A DNA stretch of 34,588 nt from Bacillota bacterium (GTDB lineage Bacteria > Bacillota > Sulfobacillia > Sulfobacillales > JAIMBI01). The first letter of the stretch is position 1. Each line of letters starts with the position of its first letter. Below, one piece after another: positions 26,492 to 34,588 of this stretch. Made by a program: the position numbers and the translations under genes. The stretch lies in contig JAJYPH010000015.1 in NCBI GenBank assembly GCA_021795575.1, positions 1 to 34,588 of the forward strand, in the 5' to 3' direction. A model generated the notes under the pieces. That model worked only from the letters and a program-made list of their open reading frames with translations. It was not told the DNA's origin and did no database searches.

Positions 26492-26813
26492 TGTACGACA
26501 TCGTCGCATGACAGTCCGACGTGGGCGACGGCCAGCAAACGGTCGCCCGTGGCGAGATGGACCCGATGACTCATCCGGCGCAGCGATCTTCGTTCTGGCC
26601 GCGGACGGCAACACGGTGACCAGGAGTGGAATACACTGGGTATCGCGACTGGGCGGATCACGGCGGTGACCAGGGTGGCCGTGGGTGCCCGCGAGGAGAC
26701 CACCATCAGCTGCCAACCCGACACCACGAAAACATGTCCCGCGCGCGAAGACTGGCCCTGGCGGTCGTCACATGCAGCCCCATCATGGCCAGGGAAGGAC
26801 CAGGCATAATGTG

Positions 26814-27205
26814 TCATTCGTTACAATGCTTCGGGTGCACGGCTTGAACGTGCCGCCGGTCCAGCGTGGCCAGCAGACGCGTATTCAGGCGCTCCGCCAG
26901 AGCGACAACCGAGGCGCCCACCCCCTCTAGGGGCAAGTCCTGATACTGTCGGGCCAGCGCAGCCATTCGTTGGGGAGCGGGGCTTCCACCTCAAAGTCCT
27001 CCAACGCCTGCAGAAAAGAGGCTGCCGCGTCGGGGCCCCGTCGCCTGCCGACCAAGTCGGAGACTTCCGCTGCCACCAGCGCGGGGATGATCCGCACGCG
27101 CCCAGGCAAGCCAGCGCCTCGACGGACGCGAGGTGGTGAGCGTCGTCGCGATCGGCCGCGGCATGCAGGGGCATGCAGGGGCCCGGCGTCCATCACACAG
27201 ACCAC
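26814..27205 (-). pseudogene. PIN-domain toxin pseudogene (multiple frameshifts)
   Basis: VVCVMDAGPLHA / AAADRDDAHHLASVEALACLG / RIIPALVAAEVSDLVGRRRGPDAAASFLQALEDFEVEAPLPNEW / ALARQYQDLPLEGVGASVVALAERLNTRLLATLDRRHVQAVHPKHCNE* in shifting frames. Confidence 0.8.
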
Positions 27206-27455
27206 GGGTACGCTGCTCGCTGGCCGGGGCAACCCACTCTTGGGTGAGGCTCTCTTCCACGTGAACCGAGGTATGGGTGAATGGAGTTCGACCCATGCCG
27301 GCAAAGCCGAGTGTCCGCGCTTGGCCCTAACTGGTCTGGAAGCGCGCTGCCAGCGCCTGGCGGACGACCTCCGAAACCGGGATGCGTTTGCGCCGCGCTT
27401 CCCGGTTCACTGCTTCGGCTAGTTGTTCTGGGATGCTCACGGTTAGTCTCTGCAT
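27195..27455 (-). pseudogene. RHH antitoxin interrupted by in-frame TAG
   Basis: MQRLTVSIPEQLAEAVNREARRKRIPVSEVVRQALAARFQTS*GQARTLGFAGMGRTPFTHTSVHVEESLTQEW; same frame on both sides of the stop. Confidence 0.65.
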
Positions 27456-27664
27456 ACTGCATACGATAAAGCTCCAAGTCAAGTGGCGCGCCAGAGCACT
27501 TACGAACCCGCCAACTGAGGGAGGAAGCGTGGATGGGGGCTCACGGGCCACGCCCGTTGGGGGCGGGCCCCGGCAGCCGGTCCGCGGTACCACCCCACGC
27601 GGCGGGTTCCAGTTCAGCATGGTAAGGCTATGCACCGCCAGGCTTGGAAGAGACCAGGGCGTGT

Positions 27665-28138
27665 TTATCGCGGCGGCGTCCACTGTTCCAGACGTTTACG
27701 CCACTCTTGGCTCTGCTCGTTTGGCGGGGCCAGGCTGGTGAACACCAGCGTGAATCCGTCGCGGTCGCGCGGGATGAGGTCCCGGGTGTTCCACGGCGTG
27801 ATGACCGGTCCCTCGACCGTGCCGCCGGCGTGCTGGCGCGCGCGTGCGGCCAGGACATCCAAATCGCTTCCCTCGGCCGAACACGTGAGGCGAATCGGCC
27901 ACGACGGCGCTGGCGGAGCGGGCTCCGCGCGTGGGACGAGCAGCACGTCCTGGTAGCGCCACCGGCGCAGATGCGTCAACCCGGGCAGCTGGGCCAGGAC
28001 CACGAAGTCGAGGCCGTCCACGTACCAGCGCGTGGACGCTTCGCGATCGGTCACCGACAGCGTGGCAAAGAAGGGCATGGCATAGATGCTCGTGTCCACC
28101 CGGGGCGTCGGCACCTCAAACGGAGAGTCTTGGGCCAT
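27665..28138 (-). CDS. VOC/glyoxalase-fold protein
   Basis: FFATLSVTDREASTRWYVDGLDFVV ... GPVITPWNTRDLIPRDRDGFTLVFT. Confidence 0.85.
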   Translation of the reverse strand: MAQDSPFEVPTPRVDTSIYAMPFFATLSVTDREASTRWYVDGLDFVVLAQLPGLTHLRRWRYQDVLLVPRAEPAPPAPSWPIRLTCSAEGSDLDVLAARARQHAGGTVEGPVITPWNTRDLIPRDRDGFTLVFTSLAPPNEQSQEWRKRLEQWTPPR

Positions 28139-28152
28139 CGGATTCAACCTCC

Positions 28153-28899
28153 TCAGGTTTGGGTCGCCGTGGCGGCGATGGCCGCGGCCAAATAAGCGGC
28201 CAGGCCTGGGCCGTGTCGGTCAAAGTGCTCCTGAAAGCGAGGATCGCTGACGTACAAGCGTGCGAGACCCTGGTGCATGGGGCGGCTACTGGGATAGAAC
28301 CAGCGGTCGATGTGCCGGCGATGCCCTTCGGCCAGCTCCCGCGCCCGCGGGTCGTTGGCCGGTACGCGCGAGCGCTGCAGCGCGGCCAGCTTATCGCCGA
28401 GACTGTGTTCCTCCTCGCGAATGGTCGCCCAGTCTTCGCGAGAGTATCGGGACGTACGGCGCTTCGCCTCGTCCCATGCATCCGTTTTGCCAAATCGTTC
28501 GCGGGCTTCGACGGTCCATCGGCCGGGCCGTTCGCCGCCAAATGCCTGGGAGAGGTCGTAGGGCGCCAATCTGATGCCCGCCTCCCGCAGATTGGCGACC
28601 TCGTTCCACTGGTTCAGCGCCCCTTGGGCTGCCTCGACGCGGGGGCGGGCCGCGTCGTGCTGGCGCGTCCACCCCTCCCTATCTGGATGGTCCAGCAGGG
28701 CGCTGATGTCGTGCAGCGCCACCCCGAGGCCACGGTAGTACAGGATTGCACGGAGCCGCTCCTCATCAGAGGCCGCGTAGCGCCGATATCCGGCCGCATC
28801 CCGGTCACAGGGCGTGAGGAGCCCAATGGCCTCGTAGTGGTGCAACAGACGCACGGTCACGCCGTGCCGGCGGGCGACGATTCCTACCAACTCACTCAC
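28153..28899 (-). CDS. MerR-family regulator with TipAS-like ligand domain
   Basis: IVARRHGVTVRLLHHYEAIGLLTP MerR HTH; AYDEAKRRT..W..I-like region and HRRHIDRWFYPSSRPMHQGLARLYVSDPRFQEHFDRHGPGLAAYLAAAI as in TipA. Confidence 0.88.
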   Translation of the reverse strand: MSELVGIVARRHGVTVRLLHHYEAIGLLTPCDRDAAGYRRYAASDEERLRAILYYRGLGVALHDISALLDHPDREGWTRQHDAARPRVEAAQGALNQWNEVANLREAGIRLAPYDLSQAFGGERPGRWTVEARERFGKTDAWDEAKRRTSRYSREDWATIREEEHSLGDKLAALQRSRVPANDPRARELAEGHRRHIDRWFYPSSRPMHQGLARLYVSDPRFQEHFDRHGPGLAAYLAAAIAATATQT

Positions 28900-28918
28900 T
28901 GGGCCACCTCCATCCAAC

Positions 28919-28949
28919 AGGGTAAGACCTCACGCAGCGGCAGGGTCAA
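28919..28949 (-). promoter_or_regulatory. MerR-type promoter, TTGACC-N19-TACCCT
   Basis: 19-bp spacer with GACC..GGTC dyad immediately upstream of the merR-like gene. Confidence 0.5.
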
Positions 28950-29004
28950 GAGTGGGTGGGACAATTCGCGGCGCGGCGGACGGCTCATCTGGTACAGTCG
29001 ACGC

Positions 29005-30225
29005 ATGGCCATGCACGAATCAACGAGCCACCGTGCCAGTGGGTCGACGCCGTTTCGCTTCTCGCACTTTCCTCCTGCCGTCTGGGCCACGGCGTTTGCA
29101 ACGTTCGTGGCGTTCATGGGCATCGGCGTGGTGGATCCCATTCTGCCGCTGATCGGCCGTGCCATGGGGGCCACGCCGTCCCAGGTGGAGTGGCTGTTCA
29201 CCAGCTACATCGCCGTCATGGCGGTGGCCATGCTGGTGTCCGGGGTGCTGGCCACCCGGCTCGGCGGCAAGCGCACGCTGCTGGCCGGGCTGGGGGTCGT
29301 GGTGGTGTTTGCCACCGCCTCCGGTCTGTCCCCCAACATCGGGGTGCTGGCGCTGGTGCGCGGCGGATGGGGATTTGGCAACGCGCTGTTCACCTCGACC
29401 GCGCTTTCGATCATCGTGGGCCTGTCGCTGGGCGGGATGGGCGTGGCCATCACGCTGTACGAGGCGGCGCTGGGGCTCGGCATCGCGTCGGGGCCGCTTA
29501 TCGGCGGCTGGCTGGGCTCGCACTATTGGCGCGACCCATTTTTCGGCACCGCGACCCTGATGGCCATTGCCTTTGTGGCCACCTGGGCCTATGTGAAGGA
29601 GCCACCGCGGCGCGAGCCGGCGCGGACGGCGCGCGACATTCTCGCGGCCATGAAGAACCGGCCGGTGCTCACCAACGCGCTCATCGGCCTGTCGTATAGT
29701 TATGCCTTCTTCACGATCCTGGCCTACTCGCCGCTCACGCTGGCGCACCTGACGCCAATTCAGCTCGGGGTGACATACTTTTTCTGGGGTATCCTGGTGG
29801 CGCTGAGTTCGGTGCTGCTCGTGAACTGGCTCTTGGCACGTTGGCCCGCCACCAGCATCTTGGCGGTCAATCTGGGCTGTCTGGCCGTCTTGTTTGTGGT
29901 GGCCGGCCTCGTGCAGGGATCGGGGCTGTTGGATGCCATCGTCGTGTCGGGTTTGTTCTGTGGGGTGGCCAACGCCCTGTTCACCACCATGGCGATGGCG
30001 GTGTCGCCGTTTTCGCGGTCGATAAGCTCTGGCGCCTATAACTTTCTGCGCTGGGCCGGCGCGGCCATCGCGCCGGTGGCCTCGGGGCTGGTGGACCAGG
30101 CTTTCGGCGTGCACGTGCCGTTTTTTGTCGGGGCCGGGATGCTGGTGGTGGGCACGACGGCGCTGTTGGCGCGCCGCGGCGTGTTGGAAGGGGCCATGGC
30201 GCACGAACGGGCTCGGGCGGGATAG
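29005..30225 (+). CDS. MFS transporter (drug-efflux type)
   Basis: FVAFMGIGVVDPILPLIGRAMGATPSQVEWLFTSYIAVMAVAMLVSGVLATRLGGKRTLLAGL; multiple TM helices; divergent from the MerR gene. Confidence 0.93.
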   Translation: MAMHESTSHRASGSTPFRFSHFPPAVWATAFATFVAFMGIGVVDPILPLIGRAMGATPSQVEWLFTSYIAVMAVAMLVSGVLATRLGGKRTLLAGLGVVVVFATASGLSPNIGVLALVRGGWGFGNALFTSTALSIIVGLSLGGMGVAITLYEAALGLGIASGPLIGGWLGSHYWRDPFFGTATLMAIAFVATWAYVKEPPRREPARTARDILAAMKNRPVLTNALIGLSYSYAFFTILAYSPLTLAHLTPIQLGVTYFFWGILVALSSVLLVNWLLARWPATSILAVNLGCLAVLFVVAGLVQGSGLLDAIVVSGLFCGVANALFTTMAMAVSPFSRSISSGAYNFLRWAGAAIAPVASGLVDQAFGVHVPFFVGAGMLVVGTTALLARRGVLEGAMAHERARAG

Positions 30226-30331
30226 AAGTCGCGACCGGATGCCGCCAGCGCGCGCGGTACAGGCACTCTACGCGTCGGGACGGCAGCCTGCGGCACGGTG
30301 GCGGCGTGGCGTCGCTAGCCGGACGTGACCG

Positions 30332-31069
30332 CTACAGGGTCCGCCGCATGAGGCTGAAGGACTGGCCGGTGGGACCAGGCTCCGGGTGCGTGGCCAGGAA
30401 CAGGGCCAAGGGGACCACGTCGTCGGGCTGCTTTAGCCACTCGCTCTCCATGGAAAACACACTGCTCGGGTCGCTGGCCGGCCTGGTCATGTGGGTGTGA
30501 ACCGGGCCGGGAATCAGTTCGTTTACGCTGATGTGGTCTGGTGCGACTTCATCGGCTAGGACACGGACGAGCATCCAGAGGCCGGCCTTCGACACCGAAT
30601 AGGCCGAGTGCGTCGCATGGCCGTGGTGCCCCAATCCCGACCCCACCATCACGATGCGGCCACCACCCCGCATTTTCAGGAGGGGAATCGCGGCCCGAGC
30701 ACAGTAGTACGCACCGAAGAGATTGGTGGTCACCACCTGCGTCCAGCGCTCGGGATCGCTCGCCTCGAGCTCCACCGGTTCGTCCCCCACCCCAGCATTG
30801 AGCACCGCGATGTCGATCCCGCCATACTCCGCCGCCACCTGCGAAAACACCGCCTTCACGCGGTCTTGGTCCGTCACGTCACACGCATAGGCGGCCGCGT
30901 CTCCCCCCGAGGACGCGATGTCCGCCACCGTCCGGGCAAGCTCGCGCGCGGACCGGGCGACGCACAGCACGACAGCTCCGGCGTCCGCGTACCCACACGC
31001 GATGGCGCGCCCAATCCCGCGGCTGGCTCCCGTCACCAGGGCCACCTGGTTGTTCATTGGTCGCGACAT
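30332..31069 (-). CDS. SDR-family oxidoreductase
   Basis: VALVTGASRGIGRAIA, VLNAGVG, YSVSKAGLWML. Confidence 0.9.
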   Translation of the reverse strand: MSRPMNNQVALVTGASRGIGRAIACGYADAGAVVLCVARSARELARTVADIASSGGDAAAYACDVTDQDRVKAVFSQVAAEYGGIDIAVLNAGVGDEPVELEASDPERWTQVVTTNLFGAYYCARAAIPLLKMRGGGRIVMVGSGLGHHGHATHSAYSVSKAGLWMLVRVLADEVAPDHISVNELIPGPVHTHMTRPASDPSSVFSMESEWLKQPDDVVPLALFLATHPEPGPTGQSFSLMRRTL

Positions 31070-31190
31070 GGTGGGCCTCCTTTCCTGCCACCAGCTCCTG
31101 GCCCCAGCGTAAAGTCGCCTGCGCGCACCAGGGCGAGTCGTGCGACGGCTTGCCGCCGGCGCCCGGACCGTCCCATGGAGGCGCGGCCCA

Positions 31191-33029
31191 TCAGTCGGGT
31201 TTGGGCGCGGGCCAGTCCTCCCCCATCCAGCCGGCGTACAGGGCCTGCTGGGCCGGGGTGGGGTCCTTCACGCGACGGATCTGGTATTCGTTGGGGGGCG
31301 CGTCGCCCAGCGTGACGGGTCGACGCAGCAACTGGCCACGGCGGAACAGCGCCACCTCCACGACGTCGCCCGGCGCATGATTGATGCGCAGCCGATCGTC
31401 CAAGCTTTTCGCATCAGGGAGGCGCACGTCGTCCAGCGCCACCAGCTCGTCGTCAGGATACAGCCTGCCCGCCGCCGGCCCGGGGTCGTAGGCGACCCGC
31501 ACCAAGAGGCGGTTTTCCTGCGATCGGGTCTCAATGCCCAGCCACGCCATCGGCGGGTCGGACACGGGCGGCTCCCCCGGCTTTGAGGACTGGTCCTCAG
31601 GATCTTGTTGGTGCAAGTCTTCGTTTTTGGTCACCCGGTCGACCGTGAGCCCAGCGTCGGCCAGCCACTCGTCCAGCGGCAGCTCGTCCACGCCTTCGAT
31701 GTAGCGGCCAAAAAACTCGGCCAGCGACCCGCCGGCCACTTCCTCGGCCGTCTCTTGATACACCGGCTCGGGAAACCCGTGGCCATGACGGCCATAGCGT
31801 TCGAACAGCAGGCGCAGCACGTCATCCAGCGACCGCGTGCCCTTCGTGCGGCGGCGAATCTCCAAATCCAGCGCCAAACCCACCAGGGAGCCTTTCAGGT
31901 AGTAGGAGATGCGGCGGTTGGGCTTGTCGGCGTCCCGACCGTATTCGCCGAGCCAGGTGTCGAACGAGGAACGTGCGAGTGACATCACGTGGCGGCCCGG
32001 TTGGCGCTCGTATGCCTTCAAATCGTTGGCCACTTCTTCGAGGTAGTCCTTGACGGTGTAGAGCCCCGCGCGCCGCAGGGACAGCAGCGCGAAGTAATCG
32101 GTAAAGCCCTCCATGGCCCACAAGAGGTGCGTGTAAACCTCCTGGGAGTAGTCAAACGGCCCCAGCATGTCTGGGTGGATGCGCTTGACGTTCCACAGGT
32201 GGAAAAACTCGTGGGCAATCAGGTAAAGCGACCGCCGGTAGCGCTTCCAGGGCTTGAAGCCGTTGCGGTCAAACCCGCAGGTGGTGGAATTGAGATGCTC
32301 CAATCCTCCAGTGCCCCGGGCGGCAATGTGAAAGATAAACGTGTAGTCCCGATACGGCAGGCCGCCAAACATGGCCGCCTGGGTTTCCACGATGGTGCGG
32401 GTGTCGGCCACCAGCTTTTCATCGTCCTGGTTGCCCGTGCCCCAAATGGCGACCGTGTGCGGCTTCTGGTCCACCGTGAACGTGTAGCGTCGGTGGGTAC
32501 CGACCTCTACGGGGGAGTCCAGCAGGATGTCAAAGTTGGGCGCGCTAAAATGCAGGGGGTCCGCTGGGTCGCCGGGGAGCCCGGTGGAAGCATACCACCC
32601 GGCCGGCGCCCTGACATGAATGTCCACCGGAAGCTCCTGACGCTGGTCGAGGCAGAAAAACAAATTCGCGCCATTCCAATAGGCATGGGTGTCGTCCAGG
32701 TGGCTGCTGCTGGTACCCAGCTCGAAGGCGTACACCGAGTACCGTACCGACGCGCCACTCGTGGGCGTGTCAAATGTCCAGGTGTTCTTGGTCGTCTTCT
32801 TAATGGCGAGCGCCTCGGCGTGCGCGTCAAACGCGGCCACGTCAAACACGTGGCGGGAATAGTCGGCCACCTCATAAGATCCCGGTGTCCACACCGCCAT
32901 GTCCAGGCGGTGGGGGCCCGGCTCCAGATGCGCCAGGTCCAGCGTCACCTGGTACACGTGGCGGCCCGGATCCAGACAATCCACCGTATACGTGAGGCGG
33001 GGGGCGGCAGGGGCGTGCTGTTTCGGCAT
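31191..33029 (-). CDS. M61-family (glycyl) aminopeptidase with PDZ domain
   Basis: [17 protein letters not shown] zinc motif, [12 protein letters not shown]-terminal PDZ-like [21 protein letters not shown]. Confidence 0.92.
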   Translation of the reverse strand: MPKQHAPAAPRLTYTVDCLDPGRHVYQVTLDLAHLEPGPHRLDMAVWTPGSYEVADYSRHVFDVAAFDAHAEALAIKKTTKNTWTFDTPTSGASVRYSVYAFELGTSSSHLDDTHAYWNGANLFFCLDQRQELPVDIHVRAPAGWYASTGLPGDPADPLHFSAPNFDILLDSPVEVGTHRRYTFTVDQKPHTVAIWGTGNQDDEKLVADTRTIVETQAAMFGGLPYRDYTFIFHIAARGTGGLEHLNSTTCGFDRNGFKPWKRYRRSLYLIAHEFFHLWNVKRIHPDMLGPFDYSQEVYTHLLWAMEGFTDYFALLSLRRAGLYTVKDYLEEVANDLKAYERQPGRHVMSLARSSFDTWLGEYGRDADKPNRRISYYLKGSLVGLALDLEIRRRTKGTRSLDDVLRLLFERYGRHGHGFPEPVYQETAEEVAGGSLAEFFGRYIEGVDELPLDEWLADAGLTVDRVTKNEDLHQQDPEDQSSKPGEPPVSDPPMAWLGIETRSQENRLLVRVAYDPGPAAGRLYPDDELVALDDVRLPDAKSLDDRLRINHAPGDVVEVALFRRGQLLRRPVTLGDAPPNEYQIRRVKDPTPAQQALYAGWMGEDWPAPKPD

Positions 33030-33186
33030 GTCTCACCTCGTGTCGACAACTTGGGATGCCGGAGGGCACCTTGGCCATCGTAGCATGACCCCGATGCGCG
33101 CTGAATTTTCGCCGGGGTGTCCCCGGCCGCGCCCCGCCGAGACATTAATCAGGTGCTCGGGCGCGAGCGAGAGGGAGGCGGTGGCG

Positions 33187-33873
33187 ATGGCGTTGGTTCC
33201 GATGGTGGTGGAGCAAAGCAGCCGGGGGGAGCGTTCGTTTGACATCTATTCACGGCTCCTGCGGGACCGGATCGTGTTTGTGACCGGGGGCATCGACGAT
33301 GACCTGGCGGGCTTGGTGGTGGCGCAGCTGCTGTTTCTCGAAAGCGAGGACCCGGACCGGGACATCAGCGTGTACATCAACTCGCCGGGGGGATCGACCA
33401 CGGGCGGGATGGCCATTTACGACACCATGCAGTACATCCGGCCTGTGGTGGCCACCGTGGGCATCGGGCTCGCGGCCAGCATGGGGTCCGTGCTGTTGGC
33501 AGCCGGCGCACCGGGCCGCCGCACCGCGCTTGCCAACAGCCGGATCATGGTGCATCAGCCGTGGGTCCCCAATCAGCTGGGCGGCAACGCGACCGACCTG
33601 GCCATTCACGTCCAGGAGCTTGCCGCCCAGCGGAGCCAACTGGCGGGACTTTTAGCCCGTCACTGTGGTCGGACCGTCCCGGAAGTGCTGGCTGAGATGG
33701 AGCACGACCGGTGGTTTGGCCCCGAGGAGGCCCAGGTCTTCGGGCTGGTGGACCACGTCATGCGGTACCGGGACGCGGACTCGGCGCAGGAACCGGCCGA
33801 CGCATCGCGAAGTGCTTCGTCCAACCCGAAGGAACCCGCGTCGTCCCGGGATCGGTCCACGCTTGAACCCTGA
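33187..33873 (+). CDS. clpP: ClpP-family serine protease with C-terminal extension
   Basis: [54 protein letters not shown] (Ser), RIMVHQP (His). Confidence 0.93.
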   Translation: MALVPMVVEQSSRGERSFDIYSRLLRDRIVFVTGGIDDDLAGLVVAQLLFLESEDPDRDISVYINSPGGSTTGGMAIYDTMQYIRPVVATVGIGLAASMGSVLLAAGAPGRRTALANSRIMVHQPWVPNQLGGNATDLAIHVQELAAQRSQLAGLLARHCGRTVPEVLAEMEHDRWFGPEEAQVFGLVDHVMRYRDADSAQEPADASRSASSNPKEPASSRDRSTLEP

Positions 33874-33889
33874 GTCGTCCCGCCGGACG

Positions 33890-34579
33890 ATGTCAGTGGC
33901 CCGAAGTGCCGAAGGAGGAGAGAGCATGGGAAGCATAGGGATCTGGGGCCCGACGGAAGGTACGTCCGCATTGAGCCTGACGACGCGTCGCCGGGAGGCA
34001 CCGGTCTGGCGGCCCCGCGTGCTGCTTGGCGGCGCGCCCGGCGCCGTGCATCCCGACGCCGGGGTGGCCGACGTCGGCGGCGAGCGGTTTCTCGTCGAGC
34101 ACCGGCGGCTGGTGGAGGCCGAGGTGGCGCGCTACGCGCGGCGCGGCGGCGACCGGGACGACCTCGCAGGCGAGGCGTGGCTCGCGCTCTGGGAGGCGCG
34201 CCAGGGGTACCGGCCCACCCAGCATCGGACGGACTTGGCCCACTACGTGCAGAACCACGTGCATCGGCGGGTGCGGGCCGCCTATCTGGCGGAGGTGCGG
34301 CACCGCCATCGCCAGGCGTGGGGCGAGCCGCGGGACGCCGCCGAACGTGACGGGCAGCTCGAGGGGGTGGAAGCCCGGGTCGATTGGACCGCCGCGTGGC
34401 AGGCATTGCGACCCCAAGATCGGGCGGTACTGGCCGACTGGCTGGCGCCACTGGGGGACCCGGCCGCCCCACGGGAGTCCGCGGGCGCGCCGTCGGCCGC
34501 CGTCAAGAAGCGGCGGCAGCGCGCCCGGGCGCGGCTTCGGCACACGTTCGAGGCCGAACCTACGCCGGCGCGGAGGTAG
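33890..34579 (+). CDS. Sigma-70-region-2-like protein, low confidence
   Basis: FLVEHRRLVEAEVARYARRGGDRDDLAGEAWLALWEARQGYRP resembles sigma region 2; basic C-terminus KKRRQRARARLRHTF. Confidence 0.5.
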   Translation: MSVARSAEGGESMGSIGIWGPTEGTSALSLTTRRREAPVWRPRVLLGGAPGAVHPDAGVADVGGERFLVEHRRLVEAEVARYARRGGDRDDLAGEAWLALWEARQGYRPTQHRTDLAHYVQNHVHRRVRAAYLAEVRHRHRQAWGEPRDAAERDGQLEGVEARVDWTAAWQALRPQDRAVLADWLAPLGDPAAPRESAGAPSAAVKKRRQRARARLRHTFEAEPTPARR

Positions 34580-34588
34580 TGGGCGGGT

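Noticed and set aside
26492-26813. Short ORFs between the PIN partner gene and the PIN pseudogene
   Set aside because: No start/RBS context or motif; likely intergenic or decayed sequence.
16174-27455. TAG (amber) recoding, since two TA genes carry in-frame TAG
   Set aside because: Intact genes here end with TAG (e.g. pcp at 24018-24020), and the interrupted PIN genes carry additional frameshifts or insertions; ordinary decay is simpler.

Overview
High-GC bacterial window, protein-dense; the organism is not determinable, but SD-type RBSs and the gene set would fit a high-GC Firmicute-like lineage (inference). The centrepiece is a divergent gene cluster of about 13 kb (roughly 2.3-15.7 kb). 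It encodes what looks like a self-contained, dedicated type II fatty-acid/polyketide-type lipid pathway. The minus-strand operon is ACP, FabG-type ketoreductase, GT2 glycosyltransferase, AcpS, an embedded RibB-like DHBP synthase, a PlsC acyltransferase with a TPR-like tail, and a FabL-like enoyl reductase; a NarL-type histidine kinase and response regulator follow. The plus-strand operon is ABC ATPase, ABC-2 permease, FabZ-like dehydratase, a degenerate Cys-less ketoacyl synthase (CLF-like), an intact ketoacyl synthase, and a small membrane protein. The two operons share a ~450-bp divergent control region with several inverted repeats. An 11-bp-phased repeat array precedes the ribB-like gene. 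Two different IS630-family elements with recognisable TIRs and TA duplications bracket the cluster. The rest holds J-domain, Mug, M24 peptidase, peroxiredoxin, Nth, ATP sulfurylase and Pcp genes; an intact PIN toxin with an unusual large partner; two eroded PIN toxin/antitoxin loci whose lesions can be reconstructed; a TipA-like MerR/VOC/MFS locus; an SDR; an M61 peptidase; ClpP; and a sigma-like protein. All calls come from reading the sequence and supplied ORFs; no database search was run.
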